Assembly (NCBI GenBank): GCA_033060915.1
Contig: CM065378.1
Span: 10,311,001-10,375,000, forward strand
Source of the DNA: Euryodendron excelsum
Lineage: Eukaryota; Streptophyta; Magnoliopsida; Ericales; Pentaphylacaceae
Length of the DNA stretch: 64,000 nt
Direction: 5' to 3'
Positions 52,301 to 63,593 of this stretch are shown piece by piece. The notes beneath the pieces are model-generated. The model was not told the origin of the DNA. It ran no database searches and was given only the letters and a program-made list of their open reading frames with translations. The translations under genes were made by a program, and so were the position numbers. Numbering within the stretch: position 1 is the first letter of the stretch; the number at the start of each line of letters is the position of its first letter.

Positions 52301-52989
52301 CTTGACTAGCATGAGGACTGCAGCCACGTGCCACAGCCGACCCCCAAGTCTCGCCCACTCCCTTGAGGGACTCACTTGAATGCTGTCCCTTTCGGTAGCA
52401 CCAGGGGGTAGTAGAGTCAACACCATGCCCCTCCCCCCCCTCTTATAATAGCATTCTGAGCCATCTCCAAACTGATAGGAAGAAACATACTACCCCCTCG
52501 AGGAGTCATAATCCATATATCTAATAAATATGAAAAATACAAATTACGAGATTGTCATGCCACCGACCAATCATACTCAGACATGCCCCACGCCAAGGTC
52601 CCTCGCGACCCCAGACGTGCCACGGGTGGCAACCCGTGACAGGAGGGCACGTGCCCCCTCTGGGCGCATGCTCCCTCCGCCCCTGCTTAGGTGCATGATA
52701 TGACGTGAAGGGTCAGGTTTGCCAAGTCAGGTCTCGGATTAGTAGTCCTGAAGTTGACCCACATGGAACCAGCCTTGGCACACTTCCCCCTTTTGCTTTG
52801 TTTGAGCCCTAATACTAGAATTCCTATTCTACCCCTCTTAAACAATATTAACCAAACAGCACTTCATGTATTATGTCCCTCGGCCTTCAGTGCTTTCTCA
52901 TGCAACCACACAACCACTCACATAGAGGCACAATCAGCTGAAATGTGATTATCAGAAGCAGTCACCCTTCCTAATCAAGCTTTTCACAA

Positions 52990-53043
<54 letters not shown>

Positions 53044-53550
53044 TAACCTAGTTTTCCTAGAATGTAGAAAAGGGCCGAAACCATAATTTTCAATTGTTTC
53101 TTTGATGTTTCTAGAGATTTGGGTTTTCTGGCTTTCATATCCTATTTTGTAGAAATATTTTTCCCTATTTTCAGAAAAGAACCTCCAAGCTGTCTTGCAT
53201 GATCCATGCCTCCATGGTGGTTTCAGGTTTCAGCGGCAAGCGACAGCAGGGAGGAGCAAACTTGGGATTAAATGGAGAGCTCCTTCATAAATAGTGGAGG
53301 AGTTTATATCCGCAACCCATGGGTTGAGGACAAATAGAAACTTATGCATTACAGGTGGGGTAGGCCTGTGGATGCCCCATATCAGATTAACCATGAATCC
53401 CTTACCTGGAATATCAGCTTTTTGAGTGGCCTCTTTACAAGGATATATTTCCATGAATGAGATCAGCTTATTGCCACAGTCAATTTGTCTTGGGTGCTTA
53501 AGAGGAAACTCCTGAAAATCCTCCTCATCAAAAGGCCGTTTGAATCCCAT
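49387..53550 (-). CDS. ELM2 and SANT/MYB-like domain nuclear protein
   Basis: Probable chromatin or transcription co-regulator; ELM2-SANT proteins bind histone deacetylases in animals, while the plant members are little studied. Two coding exons on the minus strand, 53550-53406 and 50681-49387, joined in phase 1 across a 2724-bp intron, give 479 aa. Exon 1 has the plant-specific opening MGFKRPFDEED. An ELM2-like region (IPIGPNHQAEVPVWD) lies near residues 140-155, a SANT-like segment (KWTKEEERVFHEV to LWRRAV) at about 251-306, followed by a long acidic stretch with a run of Asp. A GCAG acceptor 6 bases before the ATG indicates a leader intron. The large intron holds a nested transposon insertion. 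It resembles Arabidopsis At1g13880 and At2g03470, which I recall as ELM2 proteins. Confidence 0.88.
51188..52685. mobile_element. hAT-like element, copy 2, interrupted by an insertion
   Basis: Starts CAGTGGTGGAG and ends CTCCGCCCCTG, inverted at 11 of 15 positions. Flanks CTTAAGTG (51180-51187) and CTTAGGTG (52686-52693) form an 8-bp target duplication with one mismatch. Without the 1039-bp insert it is 459 bp, close to copy 1 (430 bp), and shares its internal order of words. It sits in an intron of the ELM2/SANT gene. Confidence 0.78.
51603..52641. mobile_element. Nested insertion, solo-LTR-like, GC-rich
   Basis: 1039 bp, beginning TGTCACGGG and ending with its exact inverse CCCGTGACA. TG...CA ends fit a solo LTR. 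Flanks are GGGGG (51598-51602) and GGAGG (52642-52646), a 5-bp duplication with one mismatch. It is clearly richer in G+C than the host intron. It has no coding domain; a 114-codon frame on the minus strand has no recognisable character. A DNA element with short inverted ends is the alternative. Confidence 0.6.
52995..53040. repeat. (TC)23 microsatellite
   Basis: A pure 46-base TC run in the large intron of the ELM2/SANT gene. Confidence 0.95.
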
Positions 53551-53556
53551 TTTGAC

Positions 53557-55077
53557 CTGCATTATGAACAATAAAAGGTGAAGACAACTCCAATGAGAAA
53601 AGAGCAAACGTATTAGCATAGAAAACCAGCTTCCCCAAGGAAAATCAATACAACTGTATTTTAGCATCATATGCTTAGTGTTTTCTATGATTTGTGTACT
53701 CTCCACAGACCCGTGAATTTCTAAATTGACATGAACAAGGGTATTGGACTGCAACTCCCCATAATGTAGTTGCAAGGCCACAGATTCTGACTTTTGTGTT
53801 TAAGGACATACCTTATCAAAAATTATATCCATATTTGAAGTGTGGGTATCATGCACCATATATTACAAAAATGTAACGGCAGTTATAAGCACTCAGTAAT
53901 TTCTTGACAAAAATGCAAATCACCTTGCAAATGCTGAACCATTTAGGAAAACTAAAACAGCCTCTTTCATGAACATGAAAAAGAAAGTAGAATAAACACA
54001 TATGGCAGTTTTGCACGCCAAATTTTGATATGGATAAGTGTCCTACATATCAAACATTTTGCCTAAAAGGAAAGGTCTCGGGCCAAAATCTCACTGTTTT
54101 TTTAGCATTACGCACTAAACCTCTAGGTGAATAAGACACCATTGTAGCGGCATTAGAATTACATTACAAGGCTGCTTGACAAATTCAAAACAAAAATATG
54201 AAGACAATACTAAAACCGATCCAAGAACAGAAATAGTGGCATTAACTATATTCACTGTTATTAGAAAAAAGGTGTGAATGTTTCCCAACACTAAGCCTCT
54301 GGATGCACAAGGCACTCGGCCGGGGGAATGAGGATTAAGTTCCAAAGTTGCTCACTTTATATCACATAGAAAGCAATAAAAGTGAGGAGCAGGGTTAGCA
54401 CAATGGTAGTAGTGCCCTCAACCATGCCATGAGGTCATCATGGGTCTGACTCACCTTCCACCTCGGCAGGGCCCTGGCCCTCCAATGTACCCCAAAAATA
54501 ATTGCCCTCTTTGAAGGTTTGGTACAGGCAGCTGCACATGTTGACAGTAATATAAGCGTTATGACAATCAGTTTTCGCATTATAAGCATAAAGCACGTTG
54601 TTATAATGAAACTGCCAATGGGTTCAGTTTAATTGACAAGTCATTCTAAACAGCTCTTCTTTTCTTTCTGTGGTTGCTCTCAGCAGTACCAAAGTTGACT
54701 ATTGAAGCCACCCAGAAGGCCACAACATATGCATTAAGACCAAACAGCATGCTCAGGGGTTCAATCCAATCTAATATACGAACTTAAAATATTCACCATT
54801 TACACCCAATGTGGCATCACCACCCCACCTAAAAAATATACATACAAACATATATACACACTCATGTATAGACATGCACGTCTGTGTATGTGCTCTGAAA
54901 CAAGAAAGCATGATACTGGAGAGCAATGTTAGCTTGTTAATTCCCAATATTATTTGAATTCAAATTTCAAATGAATGGTCATTTTTTTCTATTTATTTAA
55001 AAAAATTAAAACAACAATTGTAACAAAAAATAAAAATAAACCATAAATTATAAAAACCAAAAAAGCATTGGAAAATT

Positions 55078-55110
<33 letters not shown>

Positions 55111-55252
55111 GTGAAATATAAAAGAAAAAAGAAAAAGTCTGGATGGAATATGAATTTCCAAAAAAATTCTGGGTCAATTCTCAAATCCATGCAAAACCCA
55201 ACAAATTCTCCATCAAAACAAACACGAAACGATAATTGACGAACATACTTAC
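53557..55252 (-). other. Leader (5' UTR) intron of the ELM2/SANT gene
   Basis: Minus-strand donor TTTTG/GTAAGTATG (GT at 55252-55251) and acceptor ATAATGCAG ending at 53557, 6 bases before the start codon. Length 1696 bp. It contains a tRNA-derived SINE-like segment and an ACACAC/TATATA run at 55079-55110. Confidence 0.6.
54388..54520 (+). mobile_element. tRNA-derived SINE-like segment
   Basis: Has an internal Pol III promoter look: box A-like TAGCACAATGG at 54396 and box B-like GGTCTGACTC at 54443, 47 bases apart, then a C/G-rich stretch. The segment does not fold as an intact tRNA, so it is read as a SINE remnant in the leader intron. Confidence 0.4.
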
Positions 55253-55253
55253 C

Positions 55254-55720
55254 AAAACCCTCAAAGAATTTACAGATCCAACGAACCCTATAAACACCGA
55301 AACCTCGAAACCCTATAACCACAAAAGGGTAGCAATAATCTACAAAATCATGACCCAATGATAGAGGGGACAGAACAGAAATCCAAAATCAATAGTTCCT
55401 GTACAGAGGATCGAGAGGTTGAAGGTCCAAATGCGTGGATTAGATGTGGATACTGAAACCCTAACCCTAGAATTGTGTAGAATCAACGGCTGGGATTGAA
55501 AGAGGGATCAACTGATAGATAATAGCGAGAATTGATAGAATGTGAGGTTTAATTTGAGGATTAAAAAGAAGAATCGGAAGAGAATCGAACCTCGACCCGA
55601 GAGAGATTGGATGGAGAACGACGACGGGTGTTTGAAGGTACAGTTCGTGCTTTTGTAGACGTCACGTGACGATCCGAAAAAGAAACCCGGTTTGTCAAAG
55701 GTCCACGTCCACGGACTCGT
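55254..55720 (-). promoter_or_regulatory. Promoter and leader exon of the ELM2/SANT gene
   Basis: Contains a telo-box AAACCCTAACCCTAG (55456-55470, plus strand), a palindromic G-box GTCACGTGAC (55661-55670) overlapping an ACGTCA word, and a CCACG...CGTGG pair just beyond. Telo-boxes in plant leaders are bound by TRB proteins; G-boxes by bZIP and bHLH factors. Leader exon end is set by the donor at 55252. Confidence 0.5.
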
Positions 55721-55896
55721 GGAGTTTAGAATCAAACCGGCCCGATTCTATGTATTGAATTTATGAAGGGAAAGAAAAAAATAGACCAGGAAAATAAATT
55801 CAAAAAACTATAATCATTTTTTTTTAATTTTTTGAAAATAAGAATAAATTTCTCATTTCTTATACTCTGTAATTTCTATGCAGGTTTTTAAAATTG

Positions 55897-55932
<36 letters not shown>

Positions 55933-58008
55933 GCATTTTTTTCCAATGATTTTATGAAGATAACAATTTATATAGAAAAATCAGCCCGAGTTGTGTCATA
56001 GCCTTTTGAAAATTGTAATTACAAGAAATACAAAAGCTCGAAGTTTTTCATTAATAAAAAGAAACTATGGCACTTCAATAATCTATCAATATAAATAAAA
56101 ATTTATATTGAAGAATCAGCCATCTTAAACTGTGTGATAACCTTTTGAAAATTATAATTACAAAAAATACAAAAGTTCAAAGTTTTTTTATTAATAAGTA
56201 GAAACTATAGCACTTTAATAATCTATCAATATAAATAACAATTCATATTGAAGAATCAACCCTCTTGAGTTGTGTAATAACCTTTTGAAAATTGCAATTA
56301 CAAGAAATACAAAAGCTAGAAGTTTTTCATTAATAAGAAGAAACTATAGCACTTTAATAATCTGTCGATACATTTACAAAGAACTTTTTTTTGTTTTTAT
56401 TGGATCCACTCCTGGATAGTAAACCTAAAACATCTGTAATCATCTGCAAACCAACACATCTCATAATATATGGCTTACATTTATAAAGGATGCATGCGCA
56501 TGAAGAGAAAACTTGTATAGATTTGAGTTCAACAAATTAACAATACACAACTAAATCATTACTGAGTTCATTTGGGACGGAGAGACGTGAATGCATTATG
56601 GTCTGAACCTTTATACTATGTTTGAATCGCAGATTTTTAGGGGGAAAAGAAAAAAAAAATGAGAAATAAAATTACTCTTGTTATTTGGTTATTAAGAAAA
56701 AATAGTGAGTAAAAGAAAACAAAACAATTACTTACCTTTACATTATTATTGATAAATAGCTACTCATTTCTTTCTCATTTTCTCAATGTCAACAAACAAG
56801 AGCATATAATTTGAAATTTCACATCCTTCTTCTTTTTCATTCTCTTTTCCTTTTCTCTCTCTCAATAAATTCGAATTCTACACACAGCGTAAAAGTTTTA
56901 GCAGGTGAGTCAACAGAATTGTTCTAAACAATTCACCTCCTCATCTTACAAAACAAGCAACTCAGTATGCAAATGAAAGTTCAAACAAGAATGCATGAAA
57001 AAGTAGTACAAATGGTGCTTTGAAATCTAGAGGGTAGAATAGCATTTCCTGGGAAGACTTTGTTGCACAGAGTGCCTTGAGGCAGGAAAACGCAAATTGA
57101 AACTACCTAATGATGTACAAATGTTAGAAATGTGTAATAGGTAGTAATGATCTTGGCACATGTATATATAAATATATATACATATAGAAACTGAGATAAG
57201 AGGAGATGAACAAACAAATCAATTCACTCTCATGAATGTTCACCACCTGGTCCAACGTGTTCGGGTATTGCCCAGAAATCTCTATTAAAAGGTTGAATTC
57301 CTGGGCAAAAAGATGCATCTCCTTTCATGAAAGAGATGATCATCAGGAAGTTATACATCAAATTAAACCATATCCACTCCAATCGAACCACCAGATACGC
57401 CATGATTCATAATATTGAAAGGTAACATATAGCCATGTATCAATGAACCACCATTATTCCAAGGATCATAAAGAACCATAGCCTTTCAACTCAAATCTTA
57501 TGAAAGTCTTTGGTGAAGGTAAGCAATTAGAGGGAAAGAACCATTTGATAATCGAATTTAAGTTAATTCATCATAAGTTCCTAACTTACCAAATGAACCC
57601 ACACAACAATTGTGTTATTGAACTCATGTGCCTCAAAAACCAACTCAAACAGAACAATCTCAGAAAAGTGACAATGTTCTCAACTTTCATAGCGATATTA
57701 ATGCATAACCAGGTGAGAATGGGACTACAGAGATATAATATGATTATAAGACTTCCCTGAGTTCTGATTTATTATACTAAACTATCAAAGAACAACTTTA
57801 GATTTTCCACTAACTACAGATGAAGATTCATACGCTACTATGCCACAGAACTCATGGCAATACCAAACAAATGTTCTAGAACAGCATGAAGCCAAATCTA
57901 ATCGTAATAACAGGGTAATAAAAACACATTTTGCGTTAAAAATTTCCTCTGGTATACTAATTCCACCGTTGATTGCTCATAAGCCATTCCAACATTGATT
58001 CATGTTAT
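55721..58008. other. Spacer between the ELM2/SANT and UGD genes
   Basis: Contains a 29-base TC run (55901-55929), a threefold 135-140-bp tandem repeat (55965-56372), poly-A stretches, and near the right end the 3' UTR of the minus-strand UGD gene. No gene was found. Confidence 0.5.
55965..56372. repeat. Three tandem copies of a 135-140-bp unit
   Basis: Units start at 55965, 56100 and 56240 with AATT(T/C)ATAT and continue with GAA(A/G)AATCA, AACTGTGT or GTTGTGT, CCTTTTGAAAATT, AATACAAAAG, AAACTAT(A/G)GCACTT, AATAATCT. Copies 2 and 3 are closer to each other than to copy 1. Confidence 0.85.
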
Positions 58009-59451
58009 TTATGCCACGGCAGGCATGTCTTTAAGCCATGAATCCAAAGGCTTACCAATGGAGTAAACTATAAAACCAATTTTCCTCAGCTTCTCCACAT
58101 CCACAATATTCCGACCATCAAACAAAAATGCAGGCTTCTGCATATTATCATAAATCTTCTGGTAATCTAGCAATCTAAACTCATCCCATTCAGTCAGAAT
58201 GCAAATAGCATGAGCATCCTTGGTTGCCTCATAAGCATCCCAAACCACCTGGAGTGACTTGACAGCGGTTGGACTCATAGGTTGAAGATGAGTTGGATGA
58301 TCCCAATCAAACTTCTTCATCGAAAGATCCTTCTGAATTTGCTCTTCAGAAACCTGTGGGTCATATATGCTCAACTTGGCTTTGTCCCCCAAGAGCCCTT
58401 TACACACATCAATGGCTGGGGTCTCCCTTGTATCACCAGTATCCTTCTTGAAGGCAAACCCTAAAATAGCAACCTTCTTGCCTGAGACAGTGTTGAACAT
58501 CGAAGCAACCACCCTGTTCACAAAGCGGGTCTTTTGGTAGTCATTTACCTTAATGACCTGTTTCCAGTAATTTGCAACCTCAGGAAGGCCATTGCACTCA
58601 CAAATATAGACCAAGTTCAAGATGTCCTTCTGGAAGCAAGACCCACCAAAACCTACACTGGCATTGAGGAACTTTGGCCCAATTCTCGTGTCTTTACCAA
58701 CAGCATGTGACACTTGGGTGACATCTGCACCTGTTGCCTCACACAGTGCTGACATGGCATTAACGGAAGAAATCCTCTGTGCTAAGAAAGCATTAGCTGC
58801 AAGCTTGGAGAGCTCAGCAGACCAGAGATTAGTGCAAATAATCCGATCTTCAGGGACCCAGTTGGCATAAACATCTTTCAATGCTTTGATTGCTTTTTCA
58901 CCTCCCGGGGTTTCCCTACCTCCAATGAGGACACGATCAGGTTTGAAAAGGTCACTTATTGCAGTTCCTTCAGCAAGGAACTCTGGGTTGGACAGAATTT
59001 GAAAGTTGATGCCTTTGCTGTTGTGGGTCAAAATTTTTTCTATTGCCTCAGCAGTTTTAACAGGGACTGTTGATTTCTCAACAACAATCTTGTCAGATTT
59101 TGATACATCGGCAATCATACGGGCTGCACTCTCCCAATAGGTCAGATCAGCAGCTTTTCCAGCTCCAAGGCCTTGGGTTTTGGTTGGAGTATTAACCGAA
59201 ACAAAGACAATGTCTGCCTCCGACACATGTTTTTCAACTTCAGTGCTGAAAAAAAGGTTCTTCCCTCTGCATTGTTTCACTATTTCATCGAGACCTGGCT
59301 CGTAAATGGGGAGCTGGTCACTATTCCAAGCACTGATCCTCGGTACAGAGATGTCAACGACAACCACTTCGATCGATGGGCACTTCAGTGCAATCACAGC
59401 CATTGTCGGCCCCCCGACATAACCAGCTCCAATGCAGCAAATCTTCACCAT
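58009..59451 (-). CDS. UDP-glucose 6-dehydrogenase
   Basis: Cytosolic NAD-dependent enzyme that oxidises UDP-glucose to UDP-glucuronate, the precursor of wall UDP-xylose, UDP-arabinose, UDP-apiose and UDP-galacturonate. A single uninterrupted exon encodes 480 aa, the usual plant length. The NAD-binding loop GAGYVGGPT is at residues 8-16, VNTPT at 86-90, [11 protein letters not shown] at 155-165, and the catalytic Cys is C272 in [10 protein letters not shown]; Lys and Asn ligands around [11 protein letters not shown] (216-226) are intact. N-terminal Rossmann, central helical and C-terminal UDP-binding domains are all complete. Coding region without introns but with a leader intron is the usual plant layout. 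Nothing is broken or missing. Confidence 0.98.
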   Translation of the reverse strand: MVKICCIGAGYVGGPTMAVIALKCPSIEVVVVDISVPRISAWNSDQLPIYEPGLDEIVKQCRGKNLFFSTEVEKHVSEADIVFVSVNTPTKTQGLGAGKAADLTYWESAARMIADVSKSDKIVVEKSTVPVKTAEAIEKILTHNSKGINFQILSNPEFLAEGTAISDLFKPDRVLIGGRETPGGEKAIKALKDVYANWVPEDRIICTNLWSAELSKLAANAFLAQRISSVNAMSALCEATGADVTQVSHAVGKDTRIGPKFLNASVGFGGSCFQKDILNLVYICECNGLPEVANYWKQVIKVNDYQKTRFVNRVVASMFNTVSGKKVAILGFAFKKDTGDTRETPAIDVCKGLLGDKAKLSIYDPQVSEEQIQKDLSMKKFDWDHPTHLQPMSPTAVKSLQVVWDAYEATKDAHAICILTEWDEFRLLDYQKIYDNMQKPAFLFDGRNIVDVEKLRKIGFIVYSIGKPLDSWLKDMPAVA

Positions 59452-59467
59452 TTTTATTTGTTCTCAA

Positions 59468-60486
59468 CTGCCTAAAACAATAAAACAAGATGACAAGTTC
59501 TCAATAAAACGTCATTTAAAGATATATGCATGTGTAACAGTCAGTCAATAAGTGAAAGATCTCAACTGTAAAATGCTTCTTTGCTGATTAGTTGTAGATA
59601 TTATTAAATTCAAAGTGCTGATTCTTCGATATTTAAGAGTTAGGATCAATTTACAACCTCAGTTTTCGTGGCCAAAAGCCAAACAGCAAACTCAGTTTCA
59701 AAGAAGCATATATCAGTCTTATATAAGCTACCTAAAACAACAAAATATAGGTTTAAATCATTGAAGGTGGTTTAAATTTTCAAGAAATATGGAAGGAAAT
59801 CCAAATAGGAGGGAGTAATAATGATCACAGATTACCGACAGTGAGAGAAAGATCAGAATATCAGACATAATGTAGCAATGTGGAAATACTACAACCCATA
59901 GATCTAGAATTGTACTTGGAGCAAATGAATCTACCCAACTGCTTAGTTTGCATAAATGAATTACTCCATTCTATTTCCAGAGACTGATTGATTAAACAAA
60001 TAGAATCCCAAGTAATAATGATCATGCCGACAGCGAGAGAAAGATCAGCATATCAGACATATTATAGCGATGGGGAAATATTACAATCCATAGATCTAGA
60101 ATTATAATTGAAGCAAATGAATCTACCCAACTGTTTAGTTTACATAAATGAGTTACTGCATTGTATTTCCTGAGACTGATTGATTAAACACTGCCTATTA
60201 AACTAGTGATCCCAAACAATCATCTCATAGAAGAAAAAAAAAACCAATTAACAAAATCAATTAGATCTGACACAAATCGCAATAACAGCAATAGATCCGT
60301 TACACAGATGCTTGCTAGACAGTTATAAGCATGAACATTTGCATCAATAAGACCTTCAAATACCAACATTAATGAACTACCAGAGGCAAGCAAATCTGCG
60401 AAATCACCAAATTCCCACAACCACCACCTCAAAAAAATTCAACAAATATAAATGTGAGACACATTTATTTCAGAGATTAGGATTAC
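59468..60486 (-). other. Leader (5' UTR) intron of the UGD gene
   Basis: Minus-strand donor CGAAAG/GTAATCC (GT at 60486-60485) and an acceptor TTTTAGGCAG just before the start codon (end at 59468 or 59472). About 1.0 kb. It contains a 197-bp tandem duplication. Leader introns in plant UGD genes often raise expression; that effect is inferred here. Confidence 0.65.
59814..60191. repeat. Tandem duplication of 197 bp in the UGD leader intron
   Basis: Units 59814-60010 and 60011-60191, both starting AGTAATAATGATCA and ending CTGATTGATTAAACA. They match at most positions, with scattered substitutions and small gaps, so the event is fairly recent compared with other duplications in this window. 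Confidence 0.88.
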
Positions 60487-60487
60487 C

Positions 60488-60680
60488 TTTCGGGAAGCGG
60501 CGGGTTTTTTTGTTGGGCGGGATGAGATCCAACCACTGAAATGGGGATGAGAGAGAAAGAGAGATACAGAGAGAGAGTATGGATCTGAGACGTAGAGGAA
60601 GAAAGGACAAGAGCTTCTTCTGCCGAAGAATATGGGGATCGAAAGACCAACCTTATGCGTGTGTATATATTGTGTATCTA
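60488..60680 (-). promoter_or_regulatory. UGD promoter core and leader exon
   Basis: A TATATAT at 60664-60670 (minus strand reads ATATATA) is a good TATA box candidate. The leader exon would begin about 30 bases downstream, contain CT-rich sequence (GA on the plus strand, about 60547-60577) and end at the donor at 60486. Confidence 0.5.
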
Positions 60681-63510
60681 TGGAAGAGTTTCCATGTAAA
60701 CAGAATTTTGGAAAATAATGCAATCGCGTTGAACACGTTTCGTTTCTAGACATCCTAATCGTACACTAAACTACCAGCAACCTTGAGCATATCGATTACT
60801 TATGAAATTAATTCTACCTGACTTGTCTCTAGCAATACAATTAGGAATTTTCTATTTCCAAGCTACGATGAATTTGCAATCTGTAACTCTTAGATCAAAT
60901 AATATATATTTGATCAGTGAATGGAAATATATGAAAATTTTGAGAATTCCATTTTAATCTCAATTATTGCTTCAATGCCAGTATGTTACCTTTGAGGCTA
61001 CAGAGGTATCGTACCCATTCCTAGAAAGTAAGCTTCCCTTCACTATTCTTATAACCAAAAAGATTGCATTTGCAGTTTACTCTTTAGCCCCCATGGCGGA
61101 GTTCGTTTTTGGGAGTAGGATTGTGACGTTGGACTAATAATTTGTGTTCAACCTTATTTTGCATTTAGTTGTGCAAAGAGGATGGAATAAACAATTCAAG
61201 TAAGGGACTTTTATGTTGTATACATACGATTAAATGATTTCAAAAATAGGGATGGAATTAAAAATTTTGTTAAGAGCAGGCTAAAGAAAAAAATTTTGAA
61301 TTTTTTAAGGTTAAGAGTAAAAGATTTTTAAAATTTTGAGAGGCCAAAATAAAGTTTTCTATATTTTAGAAAATTAATACACTTTTCTTATTATAAACAC
61401 TCTCAAGATTTATAGCACCTAAATATAATTTCACCAAAGTAGGGTGCCATGATCCCAATTATTTTAACATTGTTTCGTCCATGTTAAGAAAGTATGGTAA
61501 GCATTATAGAGATTCAAGATTGGATTGAAGGCCGAATTATAAAACTATCCTATACTGGATTTGTTATTACGGGATTTATTAGTATTACGAGATTCCTTAT
61601 CACTTTATTACAACTAACAAATAAATGTGGCTATTTATTTATTTTTTATAATTATTTTTTTAGTACAGGCCAAAACCCTTATTAGAAAAAAAAAAGTTTA
61701 GTGATCAGGTAATACTGATTACTCAGAGGTAATCCCTATTAAATAGTGATACGTGATGAGTGAATACATCAGCAATCTGAATTAATAGAGTATTGAAGAG
61801 AATTTTAAGAAAAAAAATATTACGTGTCAAAATGTGATGGGATATATTTCTTTAAAAGCTTATTCACTATTCCTCAACCTCATGTTGCTAATGTATTCAC
61901 GCACCACATGTTACTATTTGATAAAAATTGCTACAGAATACTTAGTACTACCGGACTATTGAACTATTTTTCCCTTATTGATACATTCCATCTCCATGAG
62001 CTGTTGAACACGATTGTAATTTCTCTTATTCTTCTTACCTCTTCACTCCACGAACAGAAGAAGAAGAACTTGAGCAACCCACAATGCCCAATTCTGCAGC
62101 CATGACTGCAAAGAGCACACAAGAGACTTGCACTGAGTACTACTTCTACTTCAAAGTTGACAACAATAAATTAACCACCTTACATTCTGCGATACATATA
62201 TGCTCTGTATAGTTTATACAAGGATTCCTCATAATCATTGGAATGTAATTTTCTATTAATAAATATTGACCCTATCAGCGATGGAAAGGTTTGTATTCAA
62301 CTAAGGAAGTTGTCGTTTTCCTTCAAGTTATGAATAGTGAAATTGGGATCCGACTCCTCTTTAGTTCTGGCATGAACTGTTCAATGAAAACAAGTAATTA
62401 ATGGCTGTGAAAAGGTCAGGTCATTGAGTTTTTAAATCAAACCCAAAACAAATTAAGATGTAATTTGGTGTATTCTGTTAAGGTTGTCAAACTTCTAGTA
62501 AAAGTAGCTGTTAATTTGTAGACAATATTAATTTTGTGTTTTGATGATGTGTTGTTGCTTTCCGCATTGAATTGAAAATCTCCGATTCCTGTTAAGAGGA
62601 GCCGGATCTAGTTGTTTCTTTCCTACTACTCTTTTAGCATGATACAACTACTGTGAAAATCAAGAATTGAACTGACCTTGATTAGTTTTCAAATTTTGGA
62701 CTTCCAAACCAACCAACTTGTGAAAATTCAGGTTTGTTTAAAAAAACAAACGAAATACGTTTTAGAAAATTGGTCTGAGACGTATCCCAGTTTCAACTTT
62801 TTCTGTGAACAAAGGATTCATGTAGCAGTCAACGAAGTGTAACTTTTCATTTGGTTTTTGCGATATTCAGCCGTCCAAGAAATTTTATGGAGTTCTGGTT
62901 AATATAAAGTGACTGCTATTTGTTTCCCAAGTACAAAAAATTACCCAAAAAAATTACTACTATATGAAATTCAAAAGCGACTGCTACTCTTTTTTGGGCA
63001 CAAAATAATACCCGAAACAAAAGGCTACTGTATTTTGGGCACAAGAAGTACCCAAAAAAAACAAAAAAATAAGTTCTAGTCATGAATTTGGATCAGCTCT
63101 ATTTTATAATTAGAAATTGAGATTTTCATTCTATCAATCAATAGAGTAGATGATGCCAAGTTAAAACTACGATGTTTTGTATTAAATATAAATCCTTATA
63201 TATAACCATAACCTCCTTCGTTATAAAGCAAGTTTTAAGTAAATTCATTTTATTCCTTTATTTTATTTTACTTAACGTGTCAACTTCTCAATCAATATAA
63301 TGGAGATTTTCATTCAAAAAATAAAATTTGGAGGATCCTCAGCCCTTTAAGTTACCCCAAATTTCGTGAGATTCTTTAGATGGCCAACTAACACAAAAAC
63401 CAAATCAAAAGCTACACTTTGTTTCGGTTGCATGGCTTCCAAATTGTGTTCCTACTAGATCTAATTCCACAGACCAACTCAAGATGCTTTCTATTGTTAT
63501 TTTATTACTC
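60681..63510. other. Spacer between UGD and the expansin gene
   Basis: AT-rich with no gene. A diverged repeat (about 61245-61445) with AAAATTTTGA(G/A), GAGGCCAAAATAAAG words recalls the inside of the hAT-like elements but lacks their ends. Around 62930-63060, GGGCACAA and TACCC(A/G)AA words recur in a short local repeat. Confidence 0.5.
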
Positions 63511-63593
63511 GTGTATATATATACTATTTCTGCATCTTTATGTTAACACATTGATAATTAGTTTGTTCTAGAGAGAGAGAGAGAGCTGCTAAT
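63511..63593 (+). promoter_or_regulatory. Expansin promoter core and leader
   Basis: TATATATA at 63514-63522 lies about 75 bases before the ATG, which leaves a leader of about 45 bases with a GA run (63571-63585). Confidence 0.55.

Larger units (their letters stand above)
50682..53405 (-). other. Large intron of the ELM2/SANT gene
   Basis: GT-AG intron of 2724 bp. More than half is the hAT-like element with its nested insertion (51188-52685). A (TC)23 microsatellite is at 52995-53040. The rest is AT-rich with no exon-like stretch. Confidence 0.8.

Noticed and set aside
52082..52426. 114-codon minus-strand frame in the GC-rich nested insertion
   Set aside because: Lies in a mobile element, has no recognisable domain and an unusual His/Trp/Cys-rich composition.
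53230..53405. Extension of the ELM2/SANT first exon through the downstream open frame
   Set aside because: The frame stays open to 53230, but a good donor (CCAG/GTAAGG) at 53405 joins in correct phase to the second exon, and the read-through tail has no similarity to the family.
54388..54460. Functional tRNA gene
   Set aside because: Box A and box B words are present, but the stretch does not form acceptor and anticodon stems, so it is read as a SINE remnant.
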